A DNA stretch of 41,757 bases, taken from assembly GCA_029978325.1 (NCBI GenBank), contig JAPOJR010000010.1, positions 1-41,757 on the forward strand, given 5' to 3'. The first letter of the stretch is position 1, and the number at the start of each line of letters is the position of its first letter. The notes under the pieces were generated by a model that saw only the letters and a program-made list of their open reading frames with translations, was not told the DNA's origin and did not search any database. The stretch is from Alphaproteobacteria bacterium. Its GTDB lineage: Bacteria; Pseudomonadota; Alphaproteobacteria; Bin95. Positions 40,852 to 41,757 of this stretch are shown piece after piece. The position numbers and the translations under genes were made by a program.

Positions 40852-41757
40852 GCGCCCGAGCGAAAGGATCGCCTGACGCCAACAGTGGCGGCTCGGTCGC
40901 GGCCGGGCATGGGATGGGGCTGTTTACCGCCCTGGCATTCGGCAGCGCCTATCCCATCGGCAAGCCGATCATCGAAGCTGTGGACCCGTTCGTGTTTTCC
41001 GCCGCGCGCTATATCGTGGCCGGCGGCGTACTGTTGTTGGGTCTGGCGCTGTTTTCGCGCCGCGGCGCCGGCGTGCCCTGGCACGAGCTGCCAAAGTTGG
41101 CGTTCACCGGTTTTCTGGGTTTTACGGTGTTTCAGGGCCTCTGGGGCATCGCCCTGGGCCTGACCACGGCCTCGAAGGGCAGCGTGCTGGTGGCGAGCAC
41201 ACCGATTTTCGGCGCAATTATTCATGCGGTACAAGGCCACCGGCTGTCTATGCGGGCCTGGACCGGCGTGTTGGTGGCGTTTGCCGGCGTGTTTTGCGTC
41301 ATCAATAACTCGTTTGAGACGATAACGCTCTCCGGCGGCTCACTGTTCGGCGATGCGCTGTTCGTCGCGATCGCCGCCGTCTGGGCTTTGTATGGAGCGA
41401 TGTCCCGGCCTATCATTGCCCGAATCGGCGCGGCCCGCTCGGCTGCATGGGCAGCAATGCTCGGATCGCTGATGTTGCTGCCGTTCGCCATACCTGGCTA
41501 CCTGGGGCAGGATTGGAATGCCGAGGCCGTCTCCCCCTGGCTTTGGCTCAATTTCGCGCATGTGGCGCTGGTAATCGGCTGCTGCGGCATGCTCACCTGG
41601 AATGGCGGGCTGCGGCGGCTGGGGCTGCCGAAAATGACGGTCTGGCTCTACCTCTCGCCGGTGTCGGCGATAGTTTTGGCCAACCTCATGCTGGGCGAGT
41701 GGCTGACATTGCCACAGATGGCGGGCGCGGCGCTGGTGCTGAGCGGTGTAGCCCTGA
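40848..41757 (+). CDS. EamA/DMT-family transporter (3' partial)
   Basis: An inner-membrane drug/metabolite-type transporter; about 303 residues are visible and the frame is open at the window end, so it continues a little further. Roughly ten hydrophobic helices in two EamA halves (first half LFTALAFGSAYPIGKPIIEAVDPFVFSAARYIVAGG, second beginning FGDALFVAIAAVWALYGAMSRPI). The ATG at 40848 overlaps the TGA of the preceding gene (ATGA), so it is coupled to the dehalogenase operon, in which it likely moves a substrate or product. Typical length is about 290-310 residues, so only a few residues should be missing. Confidence 0.85.
   Translation, partial: MSARAKGSPDANSGGSVAAGHGMGLFTALAFGSAYPIGKPIIEAVDPFVFSAARYIVAGGVLLLGLALFSRRGAGVPWHELPKLAFTGFLGFTVFQGLWGIALGLTTASKGSVLVASTPIFGAIIHAVQGHRLSMRAWTGVLVAFAGVFCVINNSFETITLSGGSLFGDALFVAIAAVWALYGAMSRPIIARIGAARSAAWAAMLGSLMLLPFAIPGYLGQDWNAEAVSPWLWLNFAHVALVIGCCGMLTWNGGLRRLGLPKMTVWLYLSPVSAIVLANLMLGEWLTLPQMAGAALVLSGVAL

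Noticed and set aside
1..41757. CRISPR arrays, tRNA/rRNA genes, insertion sequences, toxin-antitoxin pairs
   Set aside because: Looked for direct repeats with regular spacers, cloverleaf-like sequence, transposase motifs and small paired genes; none was convincing.

Overview
The window looks like a chromosomal segment of a free-living, motile, polysaccharide-producing alphaproteobacterium, probably Rhodospirillales-like. Reasons: the FlaF/FlbT flagellin regulators, DUF1217 and a stand-alone rod-binding protein are alphaproteobacterial; the class III cyclase with TolB-like and TPR domains is common there; coding GC is high. The exact genus cannot be told from the sequence. By eye, the first ~8.7 kb is less GC-rich than the 16-20 kb and 23-26 kb blocks. 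I see no tRNA, rRNA, CRISPR array, transposase or integrase.

Layout. (1) 1-8.7 kb, plus strand: the end of an exopolysaccharide cluster of the PEP-CTERM/exosortase (XrtA) type: a sugar transferase cut by the window edge, sensor kinase PrsK, sigma-54 activator PrsR, TPR protein PrsT and a sulfotransferase. (2) 8.8-11.4 kb: ribose-phosphate pyrophosphokinase behind an unusual leader hairpin, a perfect 19-bp inverted repeat, a small conserved protein, and an exported dienelactone-hydrolase-like enzyme. (3) 11.4-13.2 kb, minus: an SDR and a luciferase-like (LLM) oxidoreductase. (4) 13.4-15.75 kb, minus: four lipoproteins (CsgG-like, small PEGA-like, DUF4810, DUF799/GNA1162) ending in a hairpin that overlaps the last stop codon. 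(5) 15.9-20.5 kb, plus: a catabolic operon (HyuA-type hydantoinase, HpaB-type flavin hydroxylase, VOC protein, RidA) behind a candidate operator. (6) 20.8-22.6 kb, minus: the cyclase. (7) 23.1-31.0 kb: catabolic genes: a molybdenum hydroxylase large subunit with an enoyl-CoA hydratase-like protein, two divergent LLM flavoenzymes around a perfect palindrome, an altered shikimate-dehydrogenase-like enzyme and a CaiB/BaiF CoA transferase. (8) 31.1-38.3 kb: flagellar genes, with DUF1217, flbT, flaF, flagellin, a FlgN-like candidate and the rod-binding protein on the minus strand and fliK, flgD on the plus strand. (9) 38.3-41.8 kb, plus: an overlapping or tightly packed set of haloalkane dehalogenase, dimeric alpha/beta-barrel protein, altered type II dehydroquinase, gamma-glutamylcyclotransferase-like protein and an EamA transporter running off the end.

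Most promising leads for something new are the dehalogenase/dehydroquinase-like/GGCT-like/transporter operon, the four-lipoprotein operon, and the two shikimate-pathway homologues whose substrate-binding residues have changed while catalytic residues remain. All functional statements rest on reading motifs by eye; no database search was done.
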